Positions 24,122 through 32,918 of a stretch of DNA of 38,101 bases are shown here, one piece after another. The DNA is from an uncultured Gemella sp. (lineage in GTDB: Bacteria; Bacillota; Bacilli; Staphylococcales; Gemellaceae), in assembly GCA_938038035.1 (NCBI GenBank), contig CALHQV010000305.1, positions 1 to 38,101 of the forward strand, read 5' to 3'. The position numbers and the translations under genes were made by a program. How positions within the stretch are numbered: the first letter of the stretch is position 1; every line of letters starts with the position of its first letter. Under the pieces are notes generated by a model. That model made no database searches and was not told the origin of the DNA. It saw nothing but the letters and a program-made list of their open reading frames with translations.

Positions 24122-25798
24122 TTATTTAGGTAAATATTCGTAGAATGGTTCTAATGGATTATCGACATCAGTACTGTCGGTAAATTCATACTTAATATCA
24201 GTACGACCATAAATACCTTCAGCAATCTTGTAGATGTGGGTACTGGTATTTTTAAAACTTGATTCACTACCAGTAACGACATCTGTATAAGTTAGAACTT
24301 CATCTATAGTATTATAATTAAACATAGGTGTTTCTACACCACATGTCTTATTACAATAAATTAACTTATTATCAGGGAAAATAGTATCTTTATTTTCATC
24401 TGAACTATTAGCTAGATATTTACCAATTTCAGAATATTTAACCATTAGTTCTAATGGGTAGTATCTGTATGTATATATACCCTCAGTCTTAGCTAAAGTT
24501 CTTTTAAAGTAAATATTCTTGAATAGTACGTATTCACCCTCAGGTAGTTGAATTGCTCCATGTGGTTCAAACACTTTACCTACACTTCTGTCATTGTTTC
24601 CTTCAGAAGGTAACATAGGTCTTACGTAGCTAGACATACAGTTAGGTACTAAATAGAAACCATCGTTATCTTCACGAGTATCGTTATCTAAAATAGTAAA
24701 AGCACCGTGGTCGTTTACATTATCAGAAATACCGAGATTTAAATGGTAAGCTAACAATTTATTAGATAACGCACCATCTCGTAACATATCTTGAATTTTG
24801 TAAGCTTTTTCTGCTAAGCTACGACATCCTGTGAAATCACGAATAAAGTTAATGAAATAACCAACCAAAGAATTAATAAACAAACATTCACCTTTTATTA
24901 CTTTAGTAACATGGTGGTTTGATTTTAAGAATTCAGCTAGTAATCCTCTAGGAATAATGTATTCATTACGTTTAACTGTTAAGAAATCTGCTTGATAGAT
25001 TTTACCTTCAATTTCATATACCTCTTTATGGTAATACTTATCAGGTGAATCCATAATACCATCATTCATGCCTTCTGGGTGTAACCAGATACCATCGTAA
25101 TAAAATTCATGATTACCAATATCCAATGGGATAGTAGACACTCCATCACTACCTTTAAGGAAAGATAGCATGTGGTCAAATTCAATTAAATCTTCATCAT
25201 TAATTTTATCGCTCATGGCGTCAAAGTAATAAATAGGAATTTCTTTCTCAAGATACATGGTATACTTGTGTTTATTTTGCTTATATAATGCACTGCGAAA
25301 TCCTACGGCAGTGTCTAAACTACTAAACACAGGATTAAAATCGTCCTTATTCTTTACTTCACTTTCAGGTAGTTTTACCATAAAACGGTGGTTTTTACTA
25401 AAACCATGGATACCATGATGTCGTAGAATATTCGGATAAAAAGTTTCCGGTGAATGACCTACTACACTCTTGTTATCTACAGAATACATTCTGTCATCTA
25501 AACCAGTTATAATGAACATATAACCAATCTGTGTAACATCAATACTGGCTGGCAATTCAAAATCGTCTGGGTTATATTTAACACTATCAGGATCAACATA
25601 ATACTCATGATCGCTACTATATGCTGTAATATCAATCACAGCAATATTACCAATAACAGTAACAGCACGGTTATTGGATTTAAAACTGGTTTTAATACCA
25701 CTTACTTTATAGACACCTGAAACTTTTTCTTCAGAAATGGCTAAAACACTGTGAAGAATTTCTAATACAAATGCTTCGTTGTCGTAATTATTAGACAT
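24122..25798 (-). CDS. Unknown 558-aa protein of the 24-31 kb block
   Basis: No family recognised. Soluble, beta-rich, with many Tyr and Asp residues and no signal peptide or membrane segment. The start has TGTAAAGGAAATTATT before ATG, 26 bp after the hairpin at 25824-25858. It belongs to a block of four proteins of 558-584 aa, each separated by hairpins. I see no convincing alignment with the paralogous pair at 25875 and 29704. A virion or host-takeover role is equally possible. Confidence 0.72.
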   Translation of the reverse strand: MSNNYDNEAFVLEILHSVLAISEEKVSGVYKVSGIKTSFKSNNRAVTVIGNIAVIDITAYSSDHEYYVDPDSVKYNPDDFELPASIDVTQIGYMFIITGLDDRMYSVDNKSVVGHSPETFYPNILRHHGIHGFSKNHRFMVKLPESEVKNKDDFNPVFSSLDTAVGFRSALYKQNKHKYTMYLEKEIPIYYFDAMSDKINDEDLIEFDHMLSFLKGSDGVSTIPLDIGNHEFYYDGIWLHPEGMNDGIMDSPDKYYHKEVYEIEGKIYQADFLTVKRNEYIIPRGLLAEFLKSNHHVTKVIKGECLFINSLVGYFINFIRDFTGCRSLAEKAYKIQDMLRDGALSNKLLAYHLNLGISDNVNDHGAFTILDNDTREDNDGFYLVPNCMSSYVRPMLPSEGNNDRSVGKVFEPHGAIQLPEGEYVLFKNIYFKRTLAKTEGIYTYRYYPLELMVKYSEIGKYLANSSDENKDTIFPDNKLIYCNKTCGVETPMFNYNTIDEVLTYTDVVTGSESSFKNTSTHIYKIAEGIYGRTDIKYEFTDSTDVDNPLEPFYEYLPK

Positions 25799-25823
25799 AA
25801 TAATTTCCTTTACATAAAGATTA

Positions 25824-25858
25824 AATTACTCTATGGGAATCTATCCCATAGAGTAATT
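25824..25858 (-). terminator. Intergenic hairpin, perfect 15-bp stem
   Basis: AATTACTCTATGGGA and TCCCATAGAGTAATT close a 5-nt loop. No long T-run follows, and only 26 bp separate it from the next start codon, so it may attenuate, stabilise or mark processing rather than fully terminate. Confidence 0.6.
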
Positions 25859-25874
25859 AAGGTTAAAAGTTAAA

Positions 25875-27566
25875 TTAGAATTTAATATCCATAGGGATAG
25901 GTGTTACATAATTAGTCTCACTAAATTCTGTATAGTATTTACCAGTAGAAATATCCTTATAAAAATCACGATGATAACCTTCACTCCAGTGTGATTTAAC
26001 AAAGTAAATACCTGAAGTATCTTTACCATTTTCAAAGGCTTCTTTAAGGTATTTCTCACAATCTTCTGCTGTTAAGAATATTTCTGAACAACTTTTGAAT
26101 GAAGGGATTTTCAAACCAGATTCGTTTTTCTCTACTTTAACAAAATAACACTCTTCGCGTAAGTCGATAAGCTGCCACACATATTCTTGTTTTGCATCAA
26201 GATTAAATGGTCGAATATTCTTAACGTTAATATGTTTACCTGCAAAGCATTTAAATACATCTTTATAGTTAAGCATATTGGGTTTATAGTGAATAACACA
26301 ATCATTATTTAACGTGATTGTATGTATTCTTTTTTCTTCTTTGTAACGTCTAGTGAAGAAACCACCATGTTTAAATTCATGGAAGAATTCTTTTTCAGTT
26401 ATATTAGTTAAGATTTCATCAACATTAACAGGTTTTCCTTTCCTATTAAAGATGTAATCATCTTTACGAAGACCAAATATTTTATTAAGTTTTTCTTTAA
26501 TGTTATCAAATAAGGTGTTATCTGTAAATACTGCATCTTTATGCAACCCAGGATAAATCTTAGATTGAACACCTAAGCTGATAAATACATCAGTGTAATC
26601 AGATAAAGTAGTTTCTTTTACTTCATTCTTATTTCCTAACATTTTATCAATACAGTCAATAATAAATTTAGTATCTTTTGCTAAATCCTTAGTGAATAGT
26701 TTAACACTATTATCATCACGCAATGGCTCGATTAATTCACGGCTAATGTAACAGTTAGTTAAAACATGTTCAGATAAGTCTGCATTTGAGATATCAGATA
26801 CACTAATGAGATATTCACCTTCGTATTCGATATTTTCCAAATAGCTTGTAACATCGTATTTGGTTGAAAATGTATTAACAAAGCTACGGCGTCCAGGTTT
26901 TACAGTAAACTGGACATTTTCGTTACTATGTTGTCCGTATTGATAAATAGGTGCGAGATATTCGTATTCTACTTCTGGTACAGTAAATGAAGGCAAATAG
27001 AATTCACCGTCTTTATCTTTTAACCAAACAGTAATAACCTTATCTTTACCATATTCATTGATATTAATGTGTCTGATAATAGAATTAGCTACACTAAATG
27101 CCGCGTATTTTGAAGGTTTAATGAATAACTGTACACTGTCATCGAAAGCACGATCTACGAAGAAACCAAAGCCTGTTAGATTTCTCAGTCTCTTGACAAT
27201 AACACGAATGAGTTTTTTCAGTTCAACTTCAGATACACTTAGTAACTCTCTTTCTTTTTCTAATGCTGCTTGTTTTTCAGGATCATCGTACTTACTACAC
27301 ATAATGGAATAAACATCGTAACAAATACGGATAGGGAGTTCGATAGAATTAGGATTAGGACGAACCAGTTTATGGTACATCTTGTTTAAATCAAGAAGAT
27401 CGTATTGATGTATAATCCCATTAACCATATTTTCAATGATTTCACGTGGCAAACCATCTACTTTAGAATCTAAATACCAGTGCAACAAACCATCCTTATA
27501 TAGTGGTCGAGTATCAGGTTCTTTTGGGGAGTCAGTAGCAGGTTTAAAATCAGTGTTAAGATTCAT
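25875..27566 (-). CDS. Unknown 563-aa protein, paralogue of 29704-31452
   Basis: Not recognised. It shares a layout with the 582-aa protein at 29704: N-terminal PLYKDGLLHWYLDSK (there PLFKDGKLCLYTNTK), a middle segment GEFYLPSFTVPEVEYEYLAP (there GELFLPTFEPILVDYDFIAP), ISEKEF/ITEKEF, and ending FYKDISTGKYYTEF..PIPMDIKF (there IYRDKETGNIYIA..PIPLNFKF). The two genes thus arose by duplication. Soluble, no signal peptide. The start has ATTAAAAGGAAATTAAA before ATG. Function cannot be assigned. Confidence 0.78.
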   Translation of the reverse strand: MNLNTDFKPATDSPKEPDTRPLYKDGLLHWYLDSKVDGLPREIIENMVNGIIHQYDLLDLNKMYHKLVRPNPNSIELPIRICYDVYSIMCSKYDDPEKQAALEKERELLSVSEVELKKLIRVIVKRLRNLTGFGFFVDRAFDDSVQLFIKPSKYAAFSVANSIIRHININEYGKDKVITVWLKDKDGEFYLPSFTVPEVEYEYLAPIYQYGQHSNENVQFTVKPGRRSFVNTFSTKYDVTSYLENIEYEGEYLISVSDISNADLSEHVLTNCYISRELIEPLRDDNSVKLFTKDLAKDTKFIIDCIDKMLGNKNEVKETTLSDYTDVFISLGVQSKIYPGLHKDAVFTDNTLFDNIKEKLNKIFGLRKDDYIFNRKGKPVNVDEILTNITEKEFFHEFKHGGFFTRRYKEEKRIHTITLNNDCVIHYKPNMLNYKDVFKCFAGKHINVKNIRPFNLDAKQEYVWQLIDLREECYFVKVEKNESGLKIPSFKSCSEIFLTAEDCEKYLKEAFENGKDTSGIYFVKSHWSEGYHRDFYKDISTGKYYTEFSETNYVTPIPMDIKF

Positions 27567-27594
27567 TTTAATTTCCTTTTAATAAAAGCTAAGA

Positions 27595-27624
27595 AAAGAG
27601 TGTCTGAATAACCAGACACTCTTT
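27595..27624 (-). terminator. Intergenic hairpin, 12-bp stem
   Basis: AAAGAGTGTCTG and CAGACACTCTTT around AATAAC, directly after the stop codon at 27630. TTTTCTTAGCTTTTATT follows on the minus strand, giving a plausible terminator. Confidence 0.7.
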
Positions 27625-27629
27625 ATTTA

Positions 27630-29384
27630 TTACAAACGGGTAATTTGATATTCTTTAATTAAAGAATCGTCTAAATCAGTAAAACCACTAACAGCATAAG
27701 AGGTTTTATCTAAACGGGAAACCACACATCCCATTTCTAACAACTCTTTAATCGTGTAGAATTTAACTTGATGAGAAAAACTGGTTTCACTATCTTGACC
27801 AAATTCACACACACCAAATACATTACCACGATAGGTACTAAGACCTTTTTCATTCCAAATGCTAAAATCAGAATAATCACCTTCATCGACAATTGCTGTA
27901 GCGATTTTTTCACTACAAGCAATACTAGCGTAATGATAATTAGCATGTTTATCAATAAGCACATTGTAGTCAATAAGACTGTTGATAAAAACACCAACTA
28001 TTTCATTTTCATCAAAGTCAGTATTAGTCTCAATGATTTCACCATGTACTAAGTCTTGACCATCTTTAATAATGTGAAATGGTGTTGAAATTATACCAAT
28101 ACTGTTAGCATCTTTAGAATAGATGACGCGCTTATCATCGACTTTACTATAAGTATAATATAACTTACTACCATCATTACAAGCATAGCCATACATCTTT
28201 TCAATATAGCATCCGAGATATCCTTCACCAATAATCCAGTCTTCAATATATTGTTTAACTTTATTGATTTCTTCAGTTAAACCATATAAGTTTTTAGGAT
28301 TATCGTAAGTCTTAATAAATTCTAAGAATTCAGATTTCAAGTCACTACAGTAGATAACAATATCATCGTCAATGACTCGTTTAATGGTTTCACTAGAATT
28401 AATAAACTCTTGGTATAGGATAAATGGAATAAGTTTAGATTGGTTATTTAATGGTTTGCGATAAGCAAGAATATAATCACAACCACCACTATAACTAATA
28501 TCGATAGAAGTAGGTGTAAAACCATTTACACTACTGTCACCATGGTTTTTAATGAAGTTATTAATATCTTCGTAATAGTCGATATCATCAGAGAGATAAC
28601 AACCAGATACAATGACAATATCTTCACCAATAAATTTAGTAGAATATCCATCAAATGGTTTAAATTCTACCTTTTTCATGGGTAGTGATTCTGATGTAAA
28701 GTAATAGCCTTCGTATAGCTTACCGTATATTTTTACTTTATCTAAATCAAAGTCATTTGTATCAATGTGATAAACTTCAGATTCAATACCGTATTGTTCT
28801 TGAATTCTGTCTTTATATCTTAACATGATTTCAATATTATCGAAGATAATATAAGTAGAACCAGGCTTAGCGTCTTTTTCAATCAGTGCAAACTTGTGGT
28901 TATTGTAACCAAAATTGGTAATTGGTTTAACTACTTTAGCGTTAGCACGAAGAATAGTCAATTCTTCTTCTGTAAAACCAGTAATGATAAGAGTAGGTTC
29001 GATACCAATACCGTATTTTGAACTATCATCAGAACGACTAACTGCTTTAATGGTATATTTATCTTTAAAATGCTCGATAAATTTACTCATGGCTCTACGT
29101 GTATTTTCACCGTTTACAGGTTTATGTACAGCATGGAAAATATCTATATAGTCAATTAAAACATATTCATTAACTACTTTAAAATGGCACTTACCACTAA
29201 AGTCTTTACGTAAACCATTAATGGTAATATTTGAATGCTCACCTACATTACCATCAAAAAGAATATCAACAATAGCTTGCAATGTCTGTTGGTCATCTGG
29301 TCGGTATTTTTTATCTTTTTGTTTTGCTTGTGTATCTTTGGCATTGGGACTAGCATAGTCCCGAATGAATTTATATGTACCCAT
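27630..29384 (-). CDS. Unknown 584-aa protein, coupled to a lipoprotein gene
   Basis: Not recognised. N-terminal ~30 residues are polar and charged (DTQAKQKDKKYRPDDQQ), followed by a mixed alpha/beta protein rich in Ile, Tyr and Asp. No signal peptide. Its ribosome site (AAGGAGA) overlaps the stop codon of the lipoprotein gene at 29396-29626, so the two are translated together. Possible partner of that lipoprotein, but no direct evidence. Confidence 0.72.
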   Translation of the reverse strand: MGTYKFIRDYASPNAKDTQAKQKDKKYRPDDQQTLQAIVDILFDGNVGEHSNITINGLRKDFSGKCHFKVVNEYVLIDYIDIFHAVHKPVNGENTRRAMSKFIEHFKDKYTIKAVSRSDDSSKYGIGIEPTLIITGFTEEELTILRANAKVVKPITNFGYNNHKFALIEKDAKPGSTYIIFDNIEIMLRYKDRIQEQYGIESEVYHIDTNDFDLDKVKIYGKLYEGYYFTSESLPMKKVEFKPFDGYSTKFIGEDIVIVSGCYLSDDIDYYEDINNFIKNHGDSSVNGFTPTSIDISYSGGCDYILAYRKPLNNQSKLIPFILYQEFINSSETIKRVIDDDIVIYCSDLKSEFLEFIKTYDNPKNLYGLTEEINKVKQYIEDWIIGEGYLGCYIEKMYGYACNDGSKLYYTYSKVDDKRVIYSKDANSIGIISTPFHIIKDGQDLVHGEIIETNTDFDENEIVGVFINSLIDYNVLIDKHANYHYASIACSEKIATAIVDEGDYSDFSIWNEKGLSTYRGNVFGVCEFGQDSETSFSHQVKFYTIKELLEMGCVVSRLDKTSYAVSGFTDLDDSLIKEYQITRL

Positions 29385-29395
29385 CTTTAGTCTCC

Positions 29396-29626
29396 TTATT
29401 TAGAGAATTTAACAAAAGCCTTACAGTCTTCGTCTTTATCGTTATTGAAACAATAATCACGAATTTCATTACAGGCAATACTGTTATTTTCTTTGCACAT
29501 GATACCAGAGTCTTCGTTAATCTGTACTTCTACATTCAGATTGGTTTCTTCAATTGGTGTAGATTCTACCTTTTGTGTAGCACAAGCTGAAATAGTTAAA
29601 GCCAATAAAATAAAAAGTTTATTCAT
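29396..29626 (-). CDS. Small phage lipoprotein
   Basis: 76 aa with a clear lipoprotein signal: MNKLFILLALTISAC, lipobox ISAC with Cys15. The mature part is ~62 aa, acidic, with four more Cys (MCKENN, ACNEI, YCFNN, DCKAF) that could form two disulfides. It would sit in the outer membrane or periplasm. Such phage lipoproteins include superinfection-exclusion factors (Llp/Cor type) and outer-membrane spanins. The lack of a proline-rich segment and distance from the clear spanin pair favour another role, such as exclusion; this is inference. ATAAAGGAAACTTAAA precedes the ATG. Confidence 0.75.
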   Translation of the reverse strand: MNKLFILLALTISACATQKVESTPIEETNLNVEVQINEDSGIMCKENNSIACNEIRDYCFNNDKDEDCKAFVKFSK

Positions 29627-29656
29627 TTTAAGTTTCCTTTATAAAAAGAGAATGCG

Positions 29657-29690
29657 ATTACAGTATGGGTATTTCTACCCATACTGTAAT
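29657..29690 (-). terminator. Intergenic hairpin, perfect 14-bp stem
   Basis: ATTACAGTATGGGT and ACCCATACTGTAAT around ATTTCT, between the stop codon at 29704 and the lipoprotein start at 29626. The right arm on the minus strand contains CATACT, which might double as a -10 box for the lipoprotein gene. Confidence 0.6.
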
Positions 29691-29703
29691 TACGCGTTAA
29701 GAA

Positions 29704-31452
29704 TTAATCAAATTTAAAGTTAAGAGGAATAGGGTAATAGAATGGTTGGTCTTTACTTGCAATATAAATATTACCAGTTTCTTTATCTCGGTAGATATCG
29801 TAAAAATACACTACCTCACCATCACTGCCAACTGTGGTAAGATTGATTTCTACACCATAATGGTCTACATTAGATAGCAAATAGTTACTACTATCAGTGT
29901 TCTCAGTATTATGTAAATATTCACCTAATGCTTCTTTAGAAGTAATAATTAAATCACATTTCTTAAATCCAGCAATGCGATTTCCACTATCATCTACATC
30001 CACTCGAATGATGTTAGTATTCCTCCTTACTGTTCGAACAGCATAGACATTAGGGTGCATATTAGTGAAAAACTCAAGTTCTTTAGGACTGAATTTTTCC
30101 AACTTATCTTCACGGATATTGTTTTCGAAGAATCTATTAAATCCTCGGCCAAATACCTTATTTACATTATAGTAAATAATAGCACCATTATTCAAATATT
30201 CACGTGAGACATTGGTGTAGTTATCTAAACCATTAGCATGGATATTCAATACTGTTAAGAATTCTTTTTCAGAGATTCTATTCAGTAATTCAAATACAGT
30301 AACTAATTCACCTTTAAAGTCTACCAGATAATCACCTTTAAGATAACTATCAGTAGTCTCACCACGTTTATTGTATTCAAATGTATTTTTCTTAGCAGTT
30401 TCTTTCACTGCTTTGAAAATCTCATCTTCTCTGTAAATACACCCTTCAGGCATAGTAAACAATATATTAGAATTAATGAAAGTACTAGGGAAAGGTTCTT
30501 CATCGTAACTAGGGTAACCAATGAGTTTATAAAGAGCATCGCCAATGCTACTTTTAGTTTCTTTAGAATAAACGTCATCTAATACTGTGTTATCACTACT
30601 AGGTTCTTCAACATATTTAACGTTGATAGAATAACCAGCAATATAATCACTAAGACGAATAATGTCACTGATATTCTGTTTTACAATTACAATACGACCA
30701 GTATAATTTAACCTTTCTAAATAACCGAGAACCATATTTGGATTATTAAAATATGGAGTATGCTCTTTACCTAATTTTTTAAAGGTAAATCCTATACCAT
30801 TAATACCAAATATATTGTTTGCTCTCATAGGCGCAATAAAATCGTAATCTACTAAAATAGGTTCGAATGTAGGTAAGAACAATTCACCATTTTCGTTTTC
30901 TATTCTAATGGTAAAAATATTACCATCATTTAGAATAGATACCATTTTCTGTCCCATATTCACAGTGATGTTTTCTGTAGAATATTTAGATGTAGATACG
31001 TACCAATACCCTGAATAAGAAAAACCATTATGTCGACAATAGAGACCTGTCTTCTGATAGATTACATCACGAATACGCTCATAGAGCTTGTTAAACTCAC
31101 CACAGAGTACATTACATTCTTTTTGTTCCTCTGTTAGTTCAATTTTAGTATCCGTATACATATCGTATTCTTCGTAAACATATACATATCGATCAATTTC
31201 AGAGAAGCTAACTGAGAGATGATTGTTTATTTCTATATTGAGTGAATGAAGTTTAAACTTATTCATTCTTTCTGCAATTTTATCCAAACTATCCAGATGA
31301 TAATAATCAATTAGGGTATCTGCAAATGCCTCTATTACTTCATCTGGATAGTCTTCTGACTTAGTATTTGTATAAAGACAGAGTTTACCATCTTTAAACA
31401 ATGGGTCATTTTCTTTACGATAATACTTACTTAAGTTAAGTTTAAATTCCAT
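29704..31452 (-). CDS. Unknown 582-aa protein, paralogue of 25875-27566
   Basis: Soluble protein without recognised domain. Correspondence with the 563-aa protein runs end to end: matching starts (PLFKDGKLCLYTN), GELFLPTFEPILVDYDFIAP, ISEKEFLTVL and the C-terminal DKETGNIYIA then PIPLNFKFD. Identity is low, so the duplication is old. It is co-transcribed with the 154-aa gene (21 bp gap). AGAAGGAAATCAAA precedes the ATG. Confidence 0.78.
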   Translation of the reverse strand: MEFKLNLSKYYRKENDPLFKDGKLCLYTNTKSEDYPDEVIEAFADTLIDYYHLDSLDKIAERMNKFKLHSLNIEINNHLSVSFSEIDRYVYVYEEYDMYTDTKIELTEEQKECNVLCGEFNKLYERIRDVIYQKTGLYCRHNGFSYSGYWYVSTSKYSTENITVNMGQKMVSILNDGNIFTIRIENENGELFLPTFEPILVDYDFIAPMRANNIFGINGIGFTFKKLGKEHTPYFNNPNMVLGYLERLNYTGRIVIVKQNISDIIRLSDYIAGYSINVKYVEEPSSDNTVLDDVYSKETKSSIGDALYKLIGYPSYDEEPFPSTFINSNILFTMPEGCIYREDEIFKAVKETAKKNTFEYNKRGETTDSYLKGDYLVDFKGELVTVFELLNRISEKEFLTVLNIHANGLDNYTNVSREYLNNGAIIYYNVNKVFGRGFNRFFENNIREDKLEKFSPKELEFFTNMHPNVYAVRTVRRNTNIIRVDVDDSGNRIAGFKKCDLIITSKEALGEYLHNTENTDSSNYLLSNVDHYGVEINLTTVGSDGEVVYFYDIYRDKETGNIYIASKDQPFYYPIPLNFKFD

Positions 31453-31473
31453 TTTGATTTCCTTCTAAATGAA

Positions 31474-31938
31474 TTATGCTATTTTAGCAACAAATTGATA
31501 AGATTCCATATTCTCTTCAATATTGGAATGAAGATATTTCATCTTGGTTTCTAATTGCTTAGAAATAATAGGCAATGTAGCACTAACCTTATCAGCATAG
31601 GATTCCTTAAACTGCTCAAATGACATATCGTCTGGAATAAAGAAAGAACCAGAATTGTACATTTGACGCATCGCTGTAATAGCCAAGCTATTAATCTCAT
31701 TAACCAGGTTTTTACCTTTACCAGTATCTAATAAACCAGTAATGATAAAACCATCTGTTAACAGGATTTTAGCTGTAGTGATTCGAGTATGACGTTCTAA
31801 GATATATACTTCACAAATGCCTTTGATGAAATTAAAATCACTTTTCAGTAATTTCTTAATATCAGAATGTTTAGGTTTACCTTGGAGAATTTCTACTTTA
31901 AATTCTTTATCCAATTTAGTAACAGTCATTGTTTGCAT
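31474..31938 (-). CDS. Unknown 154-aa protein, possible phage Gp49-like family
   Basis: The core THTRITTAKILLTDGFIITGLL pattern (near residues 49-70; the window reads RHTRITTAKILLTDGFIITG) followed by NEINSLAITAMRQMYNSGSF resembles the phage Gp49/66-like family, where a T..t..LxnGf.vtG strand pair is followed by a helix with A..A. That match is loose. First gene of a two-gene unit with the 582-aa protein. It has a clear promoter motif (32040-32054) and a leader containing the double-hairpin cassette. TTTATATAAAGGAATTTAAA precedes the ATG. Confidence 0.6.
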   Translation of the reverse strand: MQTMTVTKLDKEFKVEILQGKPKHSDIKKLLKSDFNFIKGICEVYILERHTRITTAKILLTDGFIITGLLDTGKGKNLVNEINSLAITAMRQMYNSGSFFIPDDMSFEQFKESYADKVSATLPIISKQLETKMKYLHSNIEENMESYQFVAKIA

Positions 31939-31964
31939 TTTAAATTCCTTTATATAAAAGTTAC

Positions 31965-32010
31965 CTGAATTAATATTAATTCAGTCGACTTAGGCGTTAT
32001 ACGCCGTAAG
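31965..32010. repeat. Double-hairpin cassette, copy B
   Basis: Perfect 20-bp palindrome CTGAATTAATATTAATTCAG (31965-31984), TCGA, then CTTAGGCGT-TAT-ACGCCGTAAG (31989-32010). Compared with copies A and C, one stem T-A pair is replaced by C-G on both arms, so pairing is preserved. Here it lies downstream of the promoter and is therefore inside the 154-aa gene leader RNA. Confidence 0.7.
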
Positions 32011-32039
32011 TTAATAAGATACATTCGTTAGGGTACCTT

Positions 32040-32054
32040 CACTTTAATAGTATA
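32040..32054 (-). promoter_or_regulatory. Promoter TATACTATTAAAGTG
   Basis: Exact copy of the motif on the minus strand, 100 bp upstream of the start at 31938 and just after the terminator at 32079-32106. The -35 position falls in the terminator T-run, so -35 recognition is unlikely to be standard. Confidence 0.65.
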
Positions 32055-32078
32055 GGTTTAAAAATATTCAAAAAAAAA

Positions 32079-32106
32079 TAGGTAATGAGCTATTGCCCAC
32101 TACCTA
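32079..32106 (-). terminator. Rho-independent terminator of the 242-aa gene
   Basis: TAGGTAATGAGC and GCCCACTACCTA form a stem with two mismatches and loop TATT, followed on the minus strand by ATTTTTTTTG. It starts 8 bp after the stop codon at 32114. Confidence 0.85.
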
Positions 32107-32113
32107 CTTTCGA

Positions 32114-32842
32114 TTAAGCTACTTTCTCAATACTCTCAACATAATTGTCGAGATAGTATGCTTTCTGTTCTCGGTAAAGCTGATAGCCTTCACGAATGCG
32201 GTAGTATTTGATATTTTCTTCTTGGTAGTTTTCATTACCTAAACGAGCCATAGTCACACGACATGCTTTTTGGAAAATACCAACATCGCAAATACCCAAC
32301 ATCTCTTTAAAGCATTTAATGTATTCATCTACGATAGGTTTAGCACTCTTACCTAATTCAGATACGAATACAAAAGACTTTTGACGACGTACTGCTTGTG
32401 GCCAAATACGAATAATTAAACCTTCCATGTCTTCTAGAGATTTCTTCATGTTAGATTTAATTTCATTAATCTTGATTTGGTCTGCTAAGTCATCAGACTC
32501 AATGTATTTATTGATAAGTTCTAGTAACACTTTGGAGACATAGACATTCTCTGTTAAGAAACAGTAGTCTTGCATACTGTCTTTCTCGCGTGTACCTACC
32601 AGGAATTTATCCATATTGGATTTCATGGTAGTACAGAGTTCTTCAATGTTTTTAGAACCGATGCGTTGAGTGATTTGCTCCTCAAACAAATCGGTCATCA
32701 ACGAACCGGTTACAGTAGCATTCATTTTCTTATTGCCATGAGCATCGTAACCAAGAGTATTTTTACGATTCACTACTGTACCAGTACTCGCTTTACGTGC
32801 TTTAAGTTTAGCTTTACGCTTAGCGTCTTTATTTTTAGACAT
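32114..32842 (-). CDS. Unknown 242-aa protein with basic N-terminus
   Basis: Residues 1-~42 are very basic and probably unstructured (MSKNKDAKRKAKLKARKAS), suggesting nucleic-acid binding or a targeting tail. The rest is helical and soluble. Not recognised. It is enclosed by terminators on both sides (32079-32106 and 32876-32907), so it is a single-gene unit. TTTATAAAGGAAATCAAT precedes the ATG. No copy of the promoter motif is seen in its 76-bp upstream gap, although CTATAGTATTTTTA in the terminator arm could serve. Confidence 0.72.
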   Translation of the reverse strand: MSKNKDAKRKAKLKARKASTGTVVNRKNTLGYDAHGNKKMNATVTGSLMTDLFEEQITQRIGSKNIEELCTTMKSNMDKFLVGTREKDSMQDYCFLTENVYVSKVLLELINKYIESDDLADQIKINEIKSNMKKSLEDMEGLIIRIWPQAVRRQKSFVFVSELGKSAKPIVDEYIKCFKEMLGICDVGIFQKACRVTMARLGNENYQEENIKYYRIREGYQLYREQKAYYLDNYVESIEKVA

Positions 32843-32875
32843 ATTGATTTCCTTTATAAAAGATAAAAAATAAAA

Positions 32876-32907
32876 ATACTATAGGTGGTTAATTCCACCT
32901 ATAGTAT
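32876..32907 (-). terminator. Rho-independent terminator of the 210-aa gene
   Basis: ATACTATAGGTGG and CCACCTATAGTAT form a perfect 13-bp stem with loop TTAATT; TTTTTATTTTTTATC follows on the minus strand. Confidence 0.85.
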
Positions 32908-32918
32908 CCTATACTAGA

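Noticed and set aside
29396..29626. Small lipoprotein as the o-spanin
   Set aside because: A better spanin pair with correct order and motifs lies at 33696-34373; this one lacks the NGDL helix and a neighbouring i-spanin.
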